Shown here: positions 44,685 through 53,492 of the stretch, in pieces | Position numbering within the stretch: the stretch's first letter is position 1 | Layout of the letters: each line of letters starts with the position of its first letter | DNA from: JAIBJN01 sp963839745 | GTDB lineage: Bacteria > Actinomycetota > Thermoleophilia > Gaiellales > Gaiellaceae | NCBI GenBank assembly: GCA_963839745.1 | Contig: CAWIWC010000010.1 | Span: 124,001 to 188,000 of the forward strand | Direction: 5' to 3' | DNA length: 64,000 bases | Program-made: the position numbers and the translations under genes | Notes under the pieces: model-generated | What the model saw: the letters and a program-made list of their open reading frames with translations, nothing else | Databases searched by the model: none | Told to the model about the DNA's origin: nothing

Positions 44685-45290
44685 ATGCCAGGCAACGGAC
44701 AGCGGGAGTCCGGCGGCTCGGGGCAGCCGACGGACGTCGGCCGGGAGTGGCTTACCCTCGGCCAGGCCGCCGCCTTTCTCGGGGCGGCGCAGTCCACCGT
44801 GCGCAAGTGGGCTGACCGCAAGCTCCTGCCGGCGTTCTACACCCCGGGCGGCCACCGCCGCTTCCGCCGTTCCGACCTGGAGGCGTTCCTCGCCGCCCCG
44901 CGCACGGACGCCAGTGCCGCCCAGGCCGGCGGGGCGCGGGTGCTCGTGGTCGACGACGACCCGGGGCTCCGCGACTTCATCCGCTCCAACCTGGAGGCGG
45001 ACGGCTACGTCGTCCGCGAGGCGGCCAGCGCGGACGAGGGCCTCGCGGCGCTCGATGCCGAGCCGCCGGACCTGATCCTGCTCGACGTGCAGATGCCGAG
45101 GATGGACGGCTGGGAGATGCTCCGGCGCGTCCAGGAGCGCCACGGCGTCGACACCATCCCGGTGATCATGTACAGCGGGAAGCTCGACCAGGCCGGCGAG
45201 GCGGAGTCGCGCGGCGCGCAGGCGTTCATCGGCAAGCCGCTCGACCCCAGCCGTCTCCTGGCGGCGACGAAGCAGCTGCTACGGTCGTAG
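44685..45290 (+). CDS. BldC/excisionase-type HTH fused to a response-regulator receiver domain
   Basis: 201 aa from ATG 44685. Residues 20-68 are a MerR-like HTH of the BldC type: WLTLGQAAAFLGAAQSTVRK, WADRKLLPAFYTPGGHRRFR. Residues 85-198 are a receiver domain: VLVVDDDPGLRDFIRSNLEA (acid pair), LILLDVQMPRMDGWEML (phosphoacceptor Asp), IMYSGKLD (Ser/Thr position) and FIGKPLDPSRLL (conserved Lys), so it should be phosphorylated. The HTH comes before the receiver, the reverse of most regulators. No kinase is next to it. TTG 44676 is an alternative start. Confidence 0.85.
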   Translation: MPGNGQRESGGSGQPTDVGREWLTLGQAAAFLGAAQSTVRKWADRKLLPAFYTPGGHRRFRRSDLEAFLAAPRTDASAAQAGGARVLVVDDDPGLRDFIRSNLEADGYVVREAASADEGLAALDAEPPDLILLDVQMPRMDGWEMLRRVQERHGVDTIPVIMYSGKLDQAGEAESRGAQAFIGKPLDPSRLLAATKQLLRS

Positions 45291-45292
45291 CC

Positions 45293-45860
45293 CTGGAAGG
45301 GCTGGACCGCGACCTCTTCACCTGGGTCGTCGAGCACCGCGCGGCGCCGTTCGACTGGCTCTTCGTCGGTCTGTCCGCGGTGACGTACGCGGCCGTGCTC
45401 TGGGTCCTCCTCGCGGCGCTTCTCGCCCTGGCCGCGGGCAAGCCGCCTCTCAGGACGAGCCTCGTCACGGCCGCGACCGTGTGGACCGCTGGACCTGCTC
45501 GCCGCGCTGCTCAAGACGGCGTTCGACCGGGAGCGGCCGTACGAGGTCGTCCCCGCGGCCGATCCGCTCCTGCGCTGGGACATCAGCAGCTCGATGCCCT
45601 CCGGTCACGCCGCCGCGAGCGCGGCCGGCGCCGTGATCCTCGCCTACCTCCTCGGCGGACGCTGGGCCTGGGCTGTCGGCCTGCTCGCCGTGGCCGTTGC
45701 CTTCGGCCGCGTCTACATCGGCGTGCACTACCCGTCCGACGTGCTCGCAGGCGCCGTCCTGGGGGTCGTCGTCGGACTGGTTGCGGTCGTGCTCGTCAGG
45801 CGTCTTCAGCCGACTTCAGCAACCCAGCCACGATCAGCAGAAGCGCGGCCAGGAGGCTGA
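45293..45860 (+). CDS. PAP2-family membrane phosphatase, interrupted by a single-base insertion, start unclear
   Basis: About 188 aa when repaired. The first frame gives LDRDLFTWVVEHRAAPFDWL then helices LWVLLAALLALAAG; it breaks near 45488-45490 (GGACCGCTGG) and the next frame continues LDLLAALLKTAFDRERPYE (motif 1 with K...RP), SSSMPSGHAAASAAGAVILA (motif 2, catalytic His) and RVYIGVHYPSDVLAGA (motif 3). A classic PAP2 lipid phosphatase. No ATG/GTG/TTG fits the N-terminus; CTG 45293 is possible. The 3' end overlaps the minus-strand gene by 65 bp. Confidence 0.8.
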
Positions 45861-46266
45861 GCCACAGGCCGATCCCCCGGCCCACCGCCGGCTCGAACTT
45901 CTCGGGGATGTCGATCAGCCGGATGAGGACGAGGATCGTGGCGGTCAGGCCGAGGCCCGCGATCACCAGCCCGTCCGGGATGCTCGGCGGGAGCTCGACG
46001 CCGAACGCGCGAAGCCCGAGGAGCAGCAGGACGGCGAGCCCGATGACGAAGACGAGCTTGCCGATCGCGCCGGTGTTCCAGCCGAGGACCGACAGCCGCC
46101 CGCGCAGGTCGCCCTCCACGGAGTACCAGCCCATGAAGGCTCCGAGCGTGAGGACGAGGCCGCCCAGCCAGGCCAGGAGCTCGCCTGCCCGCCAGAGCCC
46201 GGCGACCTGAGGCCCCGGCCCGGCGGCCAGCCGGACTCCTCCCGTCGCTTCCGGTACGTCCTCCAC
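45796..46266 (-). CDS. Four-span membrane protein of unknown function
   Basis: 156 aa, GTG start. Four hydrophobic helices at about 29-47, 66-84, 97-115 and 128-150. GELLAWLGGLVLTLGAFMGW then YSVEG is a pattern common in small actinobacterial membrane proteins. No motif of known function. Overlaps the convergent PAP2 gene by 65 bp; 4 bp downstream of the next minus-strand gene. Confidence 0.65.
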   Translation of the reverse strand: MEDVPEATGGVRLAAGPGPQVAGLWRAGELLAWLGGLVLTLGAFMGWYSVEGDLRGRLSVLGWNTGAIGKLVFVIGLAVLLLLGLRAFGVELPPSIPDGLVIAGLGLTATILVLIRLIDIPEKFEPAVGRGIGLWLSLLAALLLIVAGLLKSAEDA

Positions 46267-46270
46267 GGTC

Positions 46271-46522
46271 CTACAGCCCGAAGAGCGACCCGATCTTTTC
46301 CCAGATCGAGAGGCCGAGGAAGAGCGTCAGGAAGATCAGGACGCCGATGAGGAAGAGGAAGCGCAGGCCGGCGAGCCGCTGCTCGTGCCGGTGGTCGATC
46401 CGGGCCCGCCGCTTCGCCCGCTCCTTGCGCAGCCGGCGCTGAACGGCGTGGGGGTCGACGGGCGGCGGATCCTCGACTGGAGGATCCTCCCAGTCGACTC
46501 TGCGCGGTGCGGGTGCTGCCAT
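46271..46522 (-). CDS. Small single-span membrane protein
   Basis: 83 aa. Pro/Asp-rich start, a basic Arg/Lys helix (about 28-52), then a C-terminal membrane helix FLFLIGVLIFLTLFLGLSIW. Tail-anchored layout. Head to head with the SpoIIE gene; ATG 46522. No family recognised. Confidence 0.55.
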   Translation of the reverse strand: MAAPAPRRVDWEDPPVEDPPPVDPHAVQRRLRKERAKRRARIDHRHEQRLAGLRFLFLIGVLIFLTLFLGLSIWEKIGSLFGL

Positions 46523-46595
46523 GGCACGCGATTGTTGCCGTTCGGGACGGATGCTGCAAGCAGAGCCGACCTTCCGCCCGTCCTCCCGGCGGCGC

Positions 46596-46601
46596 GATAA
46601 T
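46596..46601 (+). promoter_or_regulatory. -10 GATAAT, leaderless start of the SpoIIE gene
   Basis: GATAAT matches consensus at 5 of 6 positions and ends 6 nt before GTG 46608. No Shine-Dalgarno. Confidence 0.5.
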
Positions 46602-46607
46602 GACGAT

Positions 46608-49355
46608 GTGGAGCGGGTTTCCGCAGCATCGCGCGAGGTCGACCCCGCAACCAGCGAGGCGGCCGGCCACGCGCTCACCGCCTTTGCGGCCGCCGCCCTC
46701 GAGCTGGTCCGGGGCGAGTCGGCCGACCCCGGGCTTCGCGCTCTCGCGCGGGCCGTCGCGCTCGGCACCGGCGCCGAACTGGTCGTCGCGCGGGTCGCGG
46801 AGGAAGGGAACGGGCTTGTCGCCCGCGCGGTGCACTCGGAGTCGGTCGCCCTCGCCGCCGAGCTGGAGGGAACCCGCATGCCGCTCGCCGATGCGGGGAC
46901 CGAGGAGCTCGACCTCGAGGACGCGCCCGGAGACCCCTCGGCGCCCGCCGCCGTGCGGCGTGCGGCGGCGCGGGCCGGCGCGCCCATCGTCAGGTTCGTC
47001 CCGGTGGCGCCCGAGGGCGAAGTCGTCGCCGCGCTCGAGCTCTACCGCTCGGGCCTGCCGTTCGGGCCGGACGAGCAGGCGCTCGCCCGGGCGGCAGCGG
47101 CCCATCTCACCCTCGCGCTCAGGCTCGACCAAGGGTCGAACGGGCACACGGACCTGACGCTCAACCAGCTCGAGCTCCTCGGCGGGGCGCTCGCCGCCGG
47201 AGCCGACGAGGCGGAGGCGGCCGAGCAGATCGTCCGGGTGGCGGTGGAGGCCGCCGAGTCGGCGGGCGCGCTCCTCTGGCGGATCGAGCCGGAGTCCGCC
47301 CCGGCCTTCCTCGCGGCGGACGGGTTCGGCGGGCGCACACCCGACCTGACCGAGCTCCCCGAGCTCGTGCGCCGCGCGCTCGACGAGGGCGAGGCCGCGC
47401 CGCAGGAGGTCGGTCCATGGCTCATGCACACCGTTCCGCTCGGCGAGCCCCCGGTCGCAGCACTGCAGCTCGCGTTCGCGCCGGGCGAGGCCGAGGAGCC
47501 CGAGCTGGCGCGGCTTGCGCCCTTCGCGGTCGGCGCCGCGCTGGCGCTGCGGCGCAGCCGCCGCGTCAGCCTGATCGCGCTCGCGCTCAAGCGCTCGCAG
47601 ACGCTCATCGCGGTCGTCAGCCAGGCGATCGCGCAGCTCTCGCTCACGCACACGCTGGAGACCGCGGTCGACCGTGTGGCCGAGCTCACGTCCAGCGGTC
47701 ACGTCGGGATCTACCTGCAGGAAGGGGGCCGGCTCGTCGACGCGGCCTCGCGCAACCTCTCGGGCCCGCACACAGACCTCGCGGAGCGCCTGCTCGAGCT
47801 CGCGCTCGGGCCCTTTCGCAGCCGCGGCTTCCTCTTCATCGAGGACATGAAGGGCGATCCGCGGCTCTCCGGCCTGGGCGCCGCGCTCGAGGAGGGCGGC
47901 GTCCGGCGCGCGCTCTTCATCCCGCTGCTCGTGCGGGACGAGGTCATCGGGGCCCTCGGGGTCTTCAAGACCCGGCCGCGCCCCTACCGCGAGGGCGAGG
48001 AGGGGCTCCTGATCGCGCTCTCGAGCCAGCTTGCCGTTGCGGTGCAGAACGCGCGCCTGCACGAGCGCACCAAGGAGCTTTCGGAGATCCTCGAGCAGAC
48101 GCTCAACTCGGAGCGCCGCGCCGCCCGCCAGCTGCGCGGCCTGTACGAGATCAGCCAGTCGTTCACGGAGAGCCTCTCGCTGGACGCGACCCTCGAGGCC
48201 GTCGCACGCACGATGGTCGGCCTCCTGGATGCCGACGTCGCCGTCATCCGGATGCCCGATCCACGCACGGGAGGGCTCACGGCGCGTGCCGTGCACGTCG
48301 CCGACCCGAGGCTGACCGACGTCGTCGAGGCCCTGGCCGCGGGCCCGCAGCCGCTCTCGGCGCCGCTCGCCCGGGAGCTCGTGGATGCGAAGCACGCGGT
48401 CGTGCTGCGCCCTGGGATGTTCTCCGCGGACGACGTCCACCGCGTCCTCGATCCGTTCCTGCGCCGGGGCGCGTCGGCGGCCGTGCTCCCGCTCGCGACG
48501 CCCGGCGAGGTGCTCGGCACGCTGACGATCGTCTCGTTCGACCCCACCCGGCCGCTCGAGGCGGACGACGTCGACGTCGCGCTCGCGGTCGCCGCGCAGG
48601 CCGCGCTCGCGATCGACAACGCGCGCCTCTACCAGCAGCAGAAGGACTTCGCCGAGACGATGCAGCGATCGCTCCTCCCGCGCGCGCTCCCGCGGGTGAG
48701 GGGGCTCGACGTCGGCCACGTCTACCAGTCCTCGGCGCGCGTCGACGTCGGCGGCGACCTCTACGACTTCGTCGAGCTCGAGGACGGTCGCCTGGCGGTC
48801 GCCGTCGGCGATGTCCTCGGCAAGGGCATCTCGGCCGCGGCGGACATGGCGATGACGAAGTTCAGCTTCCGAGTGCTCGCACGCGGGGACGCGGAGCCGT
48901 CTGCCGTGCTCGCGAGCGCCAACGACGTCGTCTGCGAGGAGATCGAGCCGGGGAAGTTCGTCACCTTGCTCTACGCGGTCGTCGATCCGGTGGCCCGTCA
49001 ACTCGCCTGCGGCAGCGCCGGGCATCCGCCGGCCAAGATCGTCGAGCCGTCCGGGCGGGTGAAGTCGCTCGGCGTCTCCGGGCTTCCGCTCGGCATCGAG
49101 CCCGACCAGGAGTACCCGTCGGAGCGCATCGAGCTCGAGCCCGGCTCGGTCGTCGTCCTCTACACGGACGGCGTGCTCGAGGCACGGCGTGACGGAGAGC
49201 TCTACGGGGAGGAGCGGCTCGACCGCCTGTTGGCCAAGCACCACGACCTCTCGGCGCAGGAGCTCGCGTCGGCGATCCTCGACGACTGCCGACGCCACGC
49301 GGGCGGCGACCTCTCGGACGACTGCGCCATCGTCTGCCTCAAGCTGGCACGCTGA
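46608..49355 (+). CDS. Multi-GAF PP2C-type serine/threonine phosphatase (SpoIIE/RsbU-like)
   Basis: 915 aa. Four consecutive GAF-like modules fill about 20-650; for example RALFIPLLVRDEVIGALGVF and ASAAVLPLATPGEVLGTLTI end GAF repeats. A helical linker with DFAETMQRSLLPRALPRV precedes the phosphatase domain (about 680-910): DVGGDLYDFVELEDGRLAVA, VGDVLGKGISAA, and DLSDDCAIVCLKL hold the metal Asp residues. Such proteins usually act on anti-anti-sigma factors in partner switching; no partner genes lie nearby. The first in-frame ATG (46521) overlaps the divergent gene and is less likely. Confidence 0.88.
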   Translation: MERVSAASREVDPATSEAAGHALTAFAAAALELVRGESADPGLRALARAVALGTGAELVVARVAEEGNGLVARAVHSESVALAAELEGTRMPLADAGTEELDLEDAPGDPSAPAAVRRAAARAGAPIVRFVPVAPEGEVVAALELYRSGLPFGPDEQALARAAAAHLTLALRLDQGSNGHTDLTLNQLELLGGALAAGADEAEAAEQIVRVAVEAAESAGALLWRIEPESAPAFLAADGFGGRTPDLTELPELVRRALDEGEAAPQEVGPWLMHTVPLGEPPVAALQLAFAPGEAEEPELARLAPFAVGAALALRRSRRVSLIALALKRSQTLIAVVSQAIAQLSLTHTLETAVDRVAELTSSGHVGIYLQEGGRLVDAASRNLSGPHTDLAERLLELALGPFRSRGFLFIEDMKGDPRLSGLGAALEEGGVRRALFIPLLVRDEVIGALGVFKTRPRPYREGEEGLLIALSSQLAVAVQNARLHERTKELSEILEQTLNSERRAARQLRGLYEISQSFTESLSLDATLEAVARTMVGLLDADVAVIRMPDPRTGGLTARAVHVADPRLTDVVEALAAGPQPLSAPLARELVDAKHAVVLRPGMFSADDVHRVLDPFLRRGASAAVLPLATPGEVLGTLTIVSFDPTRPLEADDVDVALAVAAQAALAIDNARLYQQQKDFAETMQRSLLPRALPRVRGLDVGHVYQSSARVDVGGDLYDFVELEDGRLAVAVGDVLGKGISAAADMAMTKFSFRVLARGDAEPSAVLASANDVVCEEIEPGKFVTLLYAVVDPVARQLACGSAGHPPAKIVEPSGRVKSLGVSGLPLGIEPDQEYPSERIELEPGSVVVLYTDGVLEARRDGELYGEERLDRLLAKHHDLSAQELASAILDDCRRHAGGDLSDDCAIVCLKLAR

Positions 49356-49359
49356 CCAC

Positions 49360-50928
49360 GTGACCCCCGGCTCGGACGTTGCCGCTGCCCCGGTCGCGCC
49401 TGCCGTAGCGGTCGGCCGGGCGCGGCTGTCGGTCGTCGTCTTCACGGCGGGCACCGCCACGCTCGCCACCGAGATCGCGGCCTCGCGGCTGCTCGCGCCC
49501 TACTTCGGCAGCTCGACGATCGTCTGGGCGAACATCATCGGGCTGATCCTCCTGTACCTCTCCATCGGGTACTGGCTGGGCGGGAGGCTGGCCGACCGCC
49601 GGCCGGAGGCGCGGCTCCTCGGCTGGATCATCCTCGTCGCGGCGCTCGCGGTGGCGGCGACGCCGTTCATCGCGCGCCCCATCCTCGACCTCGCGGTCGA
49701 AGGGCTCGACGCCGTCTCGGTGGGCGCCGTCGTCGGCTCGTTCTTCGCGGCGCTGGCGCTCTTCGCGATCCCGATCACGCTGCTCGGCATGGTCGCCCCC
49801 TTCGCCATCCGGCTCGCTCTCGGCGACGTGCAGGAGGCGGGGACGGTCGCGGGGCAGCTCTATGCGATCTCGACGATCGGAAGCATCGTCGGGACGTTCC
49901 TCTCGGCGATCGTGCTGATCCCGCTCGCCGGTACCCAACGCACGATGCTCGGCTCGGCCGCCCTGCTCGTGCTGGCGGCGGCGCTCCTCCTCGGGCTCCG
50001 CTGGCAGCTCCTGACCGTCGGCGTCGCCGCCCTCCTGCTGATCCCGGCGGGGACGATCAAGGCGACCTCGGGGCTCCTCTACGAGACGGAGTCCTCCTAC
50101 CAGTACATCCAGATCGTCGAGCGCAGCGACGGCTCCCGCGCGCTCAAGCTCAACGAGGGCGTCGCCGTGCACTCGGTCTGGCACCGGGACTCGGTGCTCA
50201 CCGGGGGCGTCTGGGACACGTTCCTGCTCGTCCCGCCGCTTCTCGACCGCCCCGTGGAGCGCATGCTCGTGATCGGCAACGCGGGCGGGACGATCGCCCG
50301 GGCTTTCGGCGAGCTCTATCCGGACGTCGAGATCGACGGCGTCGAGATCGACCCGGAGGTGAGCGACGCGGCACGGCAATACATGGGGCTCGACGACAAC
50401 CCGCGCCTGAACGTGATCACGGCGGACGGGCGGCCGTACCTCGAGCTCACGGACGAGACGTACGACATCATCGTCGCGGACGCCTACCACCAGCCTTACA
50501 TCCCGTTCTACCTGGCGACGCGCGAGTTCTTCGAGGCGGCGCGGGAACATTTGCGGCCGGGCGGCGTCATGGCCCTGAACGTCGCCGGCGTCCCGGGTGA
50601 CGAGCGGCTCTCGGAGGCGATCGGGAGCACGCTCCTGGCCGAGTTCCCGCAGGCCTGGCGCTGGCAGCCGCTCCGCTTCAACGAGCTGATGCTGGGCTTC
50701 ACGAAGCCCGTCGGCCGCGATCAGCTCGTCGAGCGCGTCGAGGGCGCGCCGGGCGCAGTCGACGTGCTCGTCCCGCTCTTCCAGGGCGGCCTCGAGCCGG
50801 TCGAGGCCACCGAGAGGCCGCTGACGGACGACCGCGCGCCGGTCGAGTGGCTCACCGACCGCATGATCATCGACTTCATCGCCCGCGGCGGCGAGCTCGA
50901 CGAGGACTACCTGCCGACGCGGCCGTAG
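49360..50928 (+). CDS. Membrane-embedded spermidine-synthase-like protein (MFS-like N-terminus plus methyltransferase-fold domain)
   Basis: 522 aa. Seven or so helices at 20-230 (LATEIAASRLLAPYFGSSTI, GLILLYLSIGYWLGGRLADR) of the type seen in fused MFS/spermidine synthases. The cytosolic part (about 245-510) is a Rossmann domain: MLVIGNAGGTIARAFGELYP, DGVEIDPEVSDAARQYM, and VADAYHQPYIPFYLATREFF with the active Asp. It probably transfers an aminopropyl group or methyl, substrate unknown. GTG 49360. A hairpin repeat starts at its stop codon. Confidence 0.85.
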   Translation: MTPGSDVAAAPVAPAVAVGRARLSVVVFTAGTATLATEIAASRLLAPYFGSSTIVWANIIGLILLYLSIGYWLGGRLADRRPEARLLGWIILVAALAVAATPFIARPILDLAVEGLDAVSVGAVVGSFFAALALFAIPITLLGMVAPFAIRLALGDVQEAGTVAGQLYAISTIGSIVGTFLSAIVLIPLAGTQRTMLGSAALLVLAAALLLGLRWQLLTVGVAALLLIPAGTIKATSGLLYETESSYQYIQIVERSDGSRALKLNEGVAVHSVWHRDSVLTGGVWDTFLLVPPLLDRPVERMLVIGNAGGTIARAFGELYPDVEIDGVEIDPEVSDAARQYMGLDDNPRLNVITADGRPYLELTDETYDIIVADAYHQPYIPFYLATREFFEAAREHLRPGGVMALNVAGVPGDERLSEAIGSTLLAEFPQAWRWQPLRFNELMLGFTKPVGRDQLVERVEGAPGAVDVLVPLFQGGLEPVEATERPLTDDRAPVEWLTDRMIIDFIARGGELDEDYLPTRP

Positions 50929-50988
50929 GAGGGTCTGGCGGAATGGTGCTCGTCCGGCGGCATCGCCACTATTTCGTCAGACCCTCCT
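50927..50988. repeat. 62-bp palindromic element between convergent genes
   Basis: AGGAGGGTCTGGCGGAATGG pairs with the end CACTATTTCGTCAGACCCTC..CT. The plus-strand stop TAG overlaps the left arm and the minus-strand stop TGA is read from the right arm. A longer related copy is at 57033-57140 and a degenerate one at 18066. Probably a two-way terminator. Confidence 0.75.
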
Positions 50989-51384
50989 TGCACGCGGGCT
51001 CGAGGCGAGCACGCCGAGGATCACGCCCGCGGCGAGGAGCTGCGTGGACGTCTTGAGGCCCCCGCTCTTGTGCCAGCCGCGTACCCGGTGGCTGGGGAAG
51101 AGCTTGCGTCCGCCCGGCCGGGGAAGGGGCAGCACGTGCTCGACATCGGGGACGGAGGCGCCGATCGCGCCGACCACGGCCGGGGAGGTCGGCCCGCGCG
51201 CCGCTGCCAGCAGCAGCAGCCCGGCGACGCCGCTCGCGATCTCGAAGCGCCTAGAGGCAACGTCCCAGTGCGGCACGGCGTCTCCGGCCGCGTGGGCGGC
51301 CAGCCCGAGGAGGAGCGCCCGGCGGCGGTTTCCCGCAAGCGCGCCGACGAGGCCGCCGGAGGCGACGTGCAGGGAGACGATCAT
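50977..51384 (-). CDS. YdjM/DUF457-like membrane metal-dependent hydrolase
   Basis: 135 aa with three or four helices. VSLHVASGGLVGAL, GLAAHAAGDAVPHWD, VGAIGASVPDVEHVLP and FPSHRVRGWHKSGGL supply His and Asp residues in membrane-proximal positions, as in the YdjM family of small membrane hydrolases. Function is not well known. Its stop lies inside the hairpin element. Confidence 0.7.
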   Translation of the reverse strand: MIVSLHVASGGLVGALAGNRRRALLLGLAAHAAGDAVPHWDVASRRFEIASGVAGLLLLAAARGPTSPAVVGAIGASVPDVEHVLPLPRPGGRKLFPSHRVRGWHKSGGLKTSTQLLAAGVILGVLASSPRARRV

Positions 51385-51446
51385 GGCTCGCGAAGACGGT
51401 CGTTCACGCCCTGAAGGATTGCAGCCGTCGGCTCGTCTAAGATCGC

Positions 51447-52412
51447 ATGACGATGCATCGCGCGCTTCTCGCCCTCACTCTTGTCATCGCCGCGCTCGCC
51501 GCGAGCGCCCCGGCCGGGGCCCAGACCCCACCCGTGATCGCCGCGGGCGTGACTGTCGCCGGCAACGATGTCGGCGGCCTCACCGCAGAGCAGGCGACCG
51601 GCGTGCTCCAGACGTACTTCGACCGCCGAATCATGGTGCACCTCGGCGCGCGCACGATCGGAGTGCGCCCGGCGGCGCTGCGCGCCCGCGGACGCGTCTT
51701 CCTGGCAGTCCGCGACGCTCTGGCCGCCGCTCCGGGCACCGCGCTCCCGCTGCAGGTGATCGTCAACGAGCGGGCGATCCGTATCTGGGTCAACCAGCGG
51801 GCCAAGTTCTTCCGCCGCGCGCCGGTCTCGACCCGGGCCGTGCTCTCCGGCCTGACCCCTCACCTGACGGCGCCGAAGCCCGGGCGCGAGCTCATGACCT
51901 ACTACGCGCGCCTGAAGCTCGTCGCCGTACTGCGCAAGCACGATCGCGACGTGACGATGCCGTCGCGGACGTTGCGGCCCGCGCGCACGCCGTCCAACTT
52001 CGGGCCGGTGGTCGTCATTCGCCGCGGCTCGAAGCGCCTCGTCCTCTACCGCGGCACCAGGGCGGGGGCGATGAGCGCGGTGGCGTCGTTCGGGATCGCG
52101 ACGGGGATGGCCGCCTATCCGACGCCCACGGGCAACTTCCGCATCGCGACGAAGCAGCGGAACCCCTGGTGGTACCCGCCTGCGGCCGACTGGGCAAAGG
52201 GCGCCAAGCCTGTCCCGCCCGGCCCCGGAAACCCGCTCGGCACCCGCTGGATGGGGTTGAACGTCGGCGCCGTGGGGATCCACGGGACACCGGACGCCGC
52301 CTCCATCGGCTACTCGGCCTCCCACGGGTGCATCCGCATGCGGATCTCCGACGCCGAGTGGCTCTTCGAGCGCGTGCGGGTCGGGACGCCGGTCTTCATC
52401 CGCTCGGCGTAA
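51447..52412 (+). CDS. L,D-transpeptidase with YkuD domain
   Basis: 321 aa. Signal peptide 1-25, cut near AGAQ. Residues 30-185 form a YoaR-like or PG4-like part (GVTVAGNDVGGLTAEQATGV, repeated strand patterns). Residues 190-318 are YkuD: GIATGMAAYPTPTGNFRIAT, GIHGTPDAASIGYSASHGCI and RM with catalytic Cys in SHGCIR. It cross-links peptidoglycan outside the membrane. ATG 51447; a TAAGAT box just upstream. Confidence 0.92.
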   Translation: MTMHRALLALTLVIAALAASAPAGAQTPPVIAAGVTVAGNDVGGLTAEQATGVLQTYFDRRIMVHLGARTIGVRPAALRARGRVFLAVRDALAAAPGTALPLQVIVNERAIRIWVNQRAKFFRRAPVSTRAVLSGLTPHLTAPKPGRELMTYYARLKLVAVLRKHDRDVTMPSRTLRPARTPSNFGPVVVIRRGSKRLVLYRGTRAGAMSAVASFGIATGMAAYPTPTGNFRIATKQRNPWWYPPAADWAKGAKPVPPGPGNPLGTRWMGLNVGAVGIHGTPDAASIGYSASHGCIRMRISDAEWLFERVRVGTPVFIRSA

Positions 52413-52449
52413 GCCGACTCGGGCACCCCGGTAGACTGGATCGCGGCCC

Positions 52450-53013
52450 ATGGCACGCCGCGCGAAGCTCATCCTGCAGGCGGCGGCCGTCCTCGTGGTC
52501 GCGCTCCTCGTCGCGCTCCTCGGCTGGAAGGTGGCAGAGCAGGAGGAGGGTCGCGGCCTCTCCGCCGCCCTCGAGCGCGGCGAGCGTCCGCATCCGCCGC
52601 CGCTCACGTTCGAGACGCTCGACGGCGACGAGACGATCAGCCTCGCCGACTACCGCGGCAAGGCCGTGGTGCTCAACTTCTGGGCCTCCTGGTGCCAGCC
52701 GTGCAAGAAGGAGGCGCCCATGCTCCAGGAGACCTGGGAGCGCTACCGGGACGAGGGGCTCATCGTGCTCGGCATCGACGCGCAGGACTTCCGCCAGGAC
52801 GCCCGGAGGTTCGTGGAGCGCTACGAGCTGACCTACCCCATCGCCTACGACGGGAACGGCAAGAGCCTGGGCCGCTTCGGCAACACGGGCTTTCCCGAGA
52901 CCTGGTTCGTCGGCCGTGACGGCCGTCTCGTGGGCGAGCACATCATCGGCGAGTTCGACGAAGAGCAGCTGGAGGAGAACGTGCAGGCCGCCCTCTCGAC
53001 GCCGACCAGATGA
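52450..53013 (+). CDS. TlpA/ResA/CcmG-type thiol-disulfide protein
   Basis: 187 aa. One membrane anchor (about 7-27) then a thioredoxin fold outside: LADYRGKAVVLNFWASWCQP then CKKEAPM with WCQPC as active site, and GFPETWFVGRDGRLVGEH with the cis-Pro. It probably reduces apocytochrome c for heme attachment. It overlaps ccmH by 4 bp. TAGACT lies 12 nt upstream of ATG 52450. Confidence 0.88.
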   Translation: MARRAKLILQAAAVLVVALLVALLGWKVAEQEEGRGLSAALERGERPHPPPLTFETLDGDETISLADYRGKAVVLNFWASWCQPCKKEAPMLQETWERYRDEGLIVLGIDAQDFRQDARRFVERYELTYPIAYDGNGKSLGRFGNTGFPETWFVGRDGRLVGEHIIGEFDEEQLEENVQAALSTPTR

Positions 53014-53483
53014 GAAGGGCGGCCCTCATCTGCGCGCTCCTGGCGCTCTCGCTGGTCGCCGCAGCGGGCGCGAGCGAGCAGAAGCCGACGCTCGCCGAGC
53101 TCGAGCGCGAGCTGATCTGCCCGACCTGCCAGACGACGCTGGAGCTGTCGAACGCGCCCATCGCCGAGCGCATGCGCTCGTTCATCCGGGCACGGATCGC
53201 CGCCGGGGACACGAAGTCGGAGATCAAGGCCGCGCTCGTGGAGCAGTTCGGGGAGCGCGTGCTCGCGGCGCCGCCGAAGAAGGGCTTCAACCTGCTCGCG
53301 TGGGTCCTGCCCCTGGCGGGGGCCGCGCTCGCCCTCGGCCTGCTCGCCTTCGCGCTCGTCCGGTGGAGCCGCGCGCGCCCGGAGGCGGCCGAGCCGGCGG
53401 CCGCGTCCACGAACGGCGGCCCTCCGCTCGACCCGGAGCTCGAGCGCCGGCTCGACGAGGAGCTCGCCCGCTACGACGGCTGA
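53010..53483 (+). CDS. ccmH: CcmH-like cytochrome c maturation protein
   Basis: 157 aa. Signal peptide 1-22, then ELERELICPTCQTTLELSNA with the CxxC pair of CcmH (C36/C39 region), a helical bundle to about 85, and one membrane helix 89-111. It keeps the apocytochrome heme-binding cysteines reduced. In the same operon as the TlpA-like protein and ccdA. No ccmF, resB or ccsA is in the window. Confidence 0.9.
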   Translation: MRRAALICALLALSLVAAAGASEQKPTLAELERELICPTCQTTLELSNAPIAERMRSFIRARIAAGDTKSEIKAALVEQFGERVLAAPPKKGFNLLAWVLPLAGAALALGLLAFALVRWSRARPEAAEPAAASTNGGPPLDPELERRLDEELARYDG

Positions 53484-53492
53484 GAGGGCGCG

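Noticed and set aside
45963..49469. A 1168-codon minus-strand open frame
   Set aside because: It is antisense to the multi-GAF phosphatase, has low-complexity Arg/Glu/Ala-rich composition and no domain pattern. Such long shadows are expected at this GC content.
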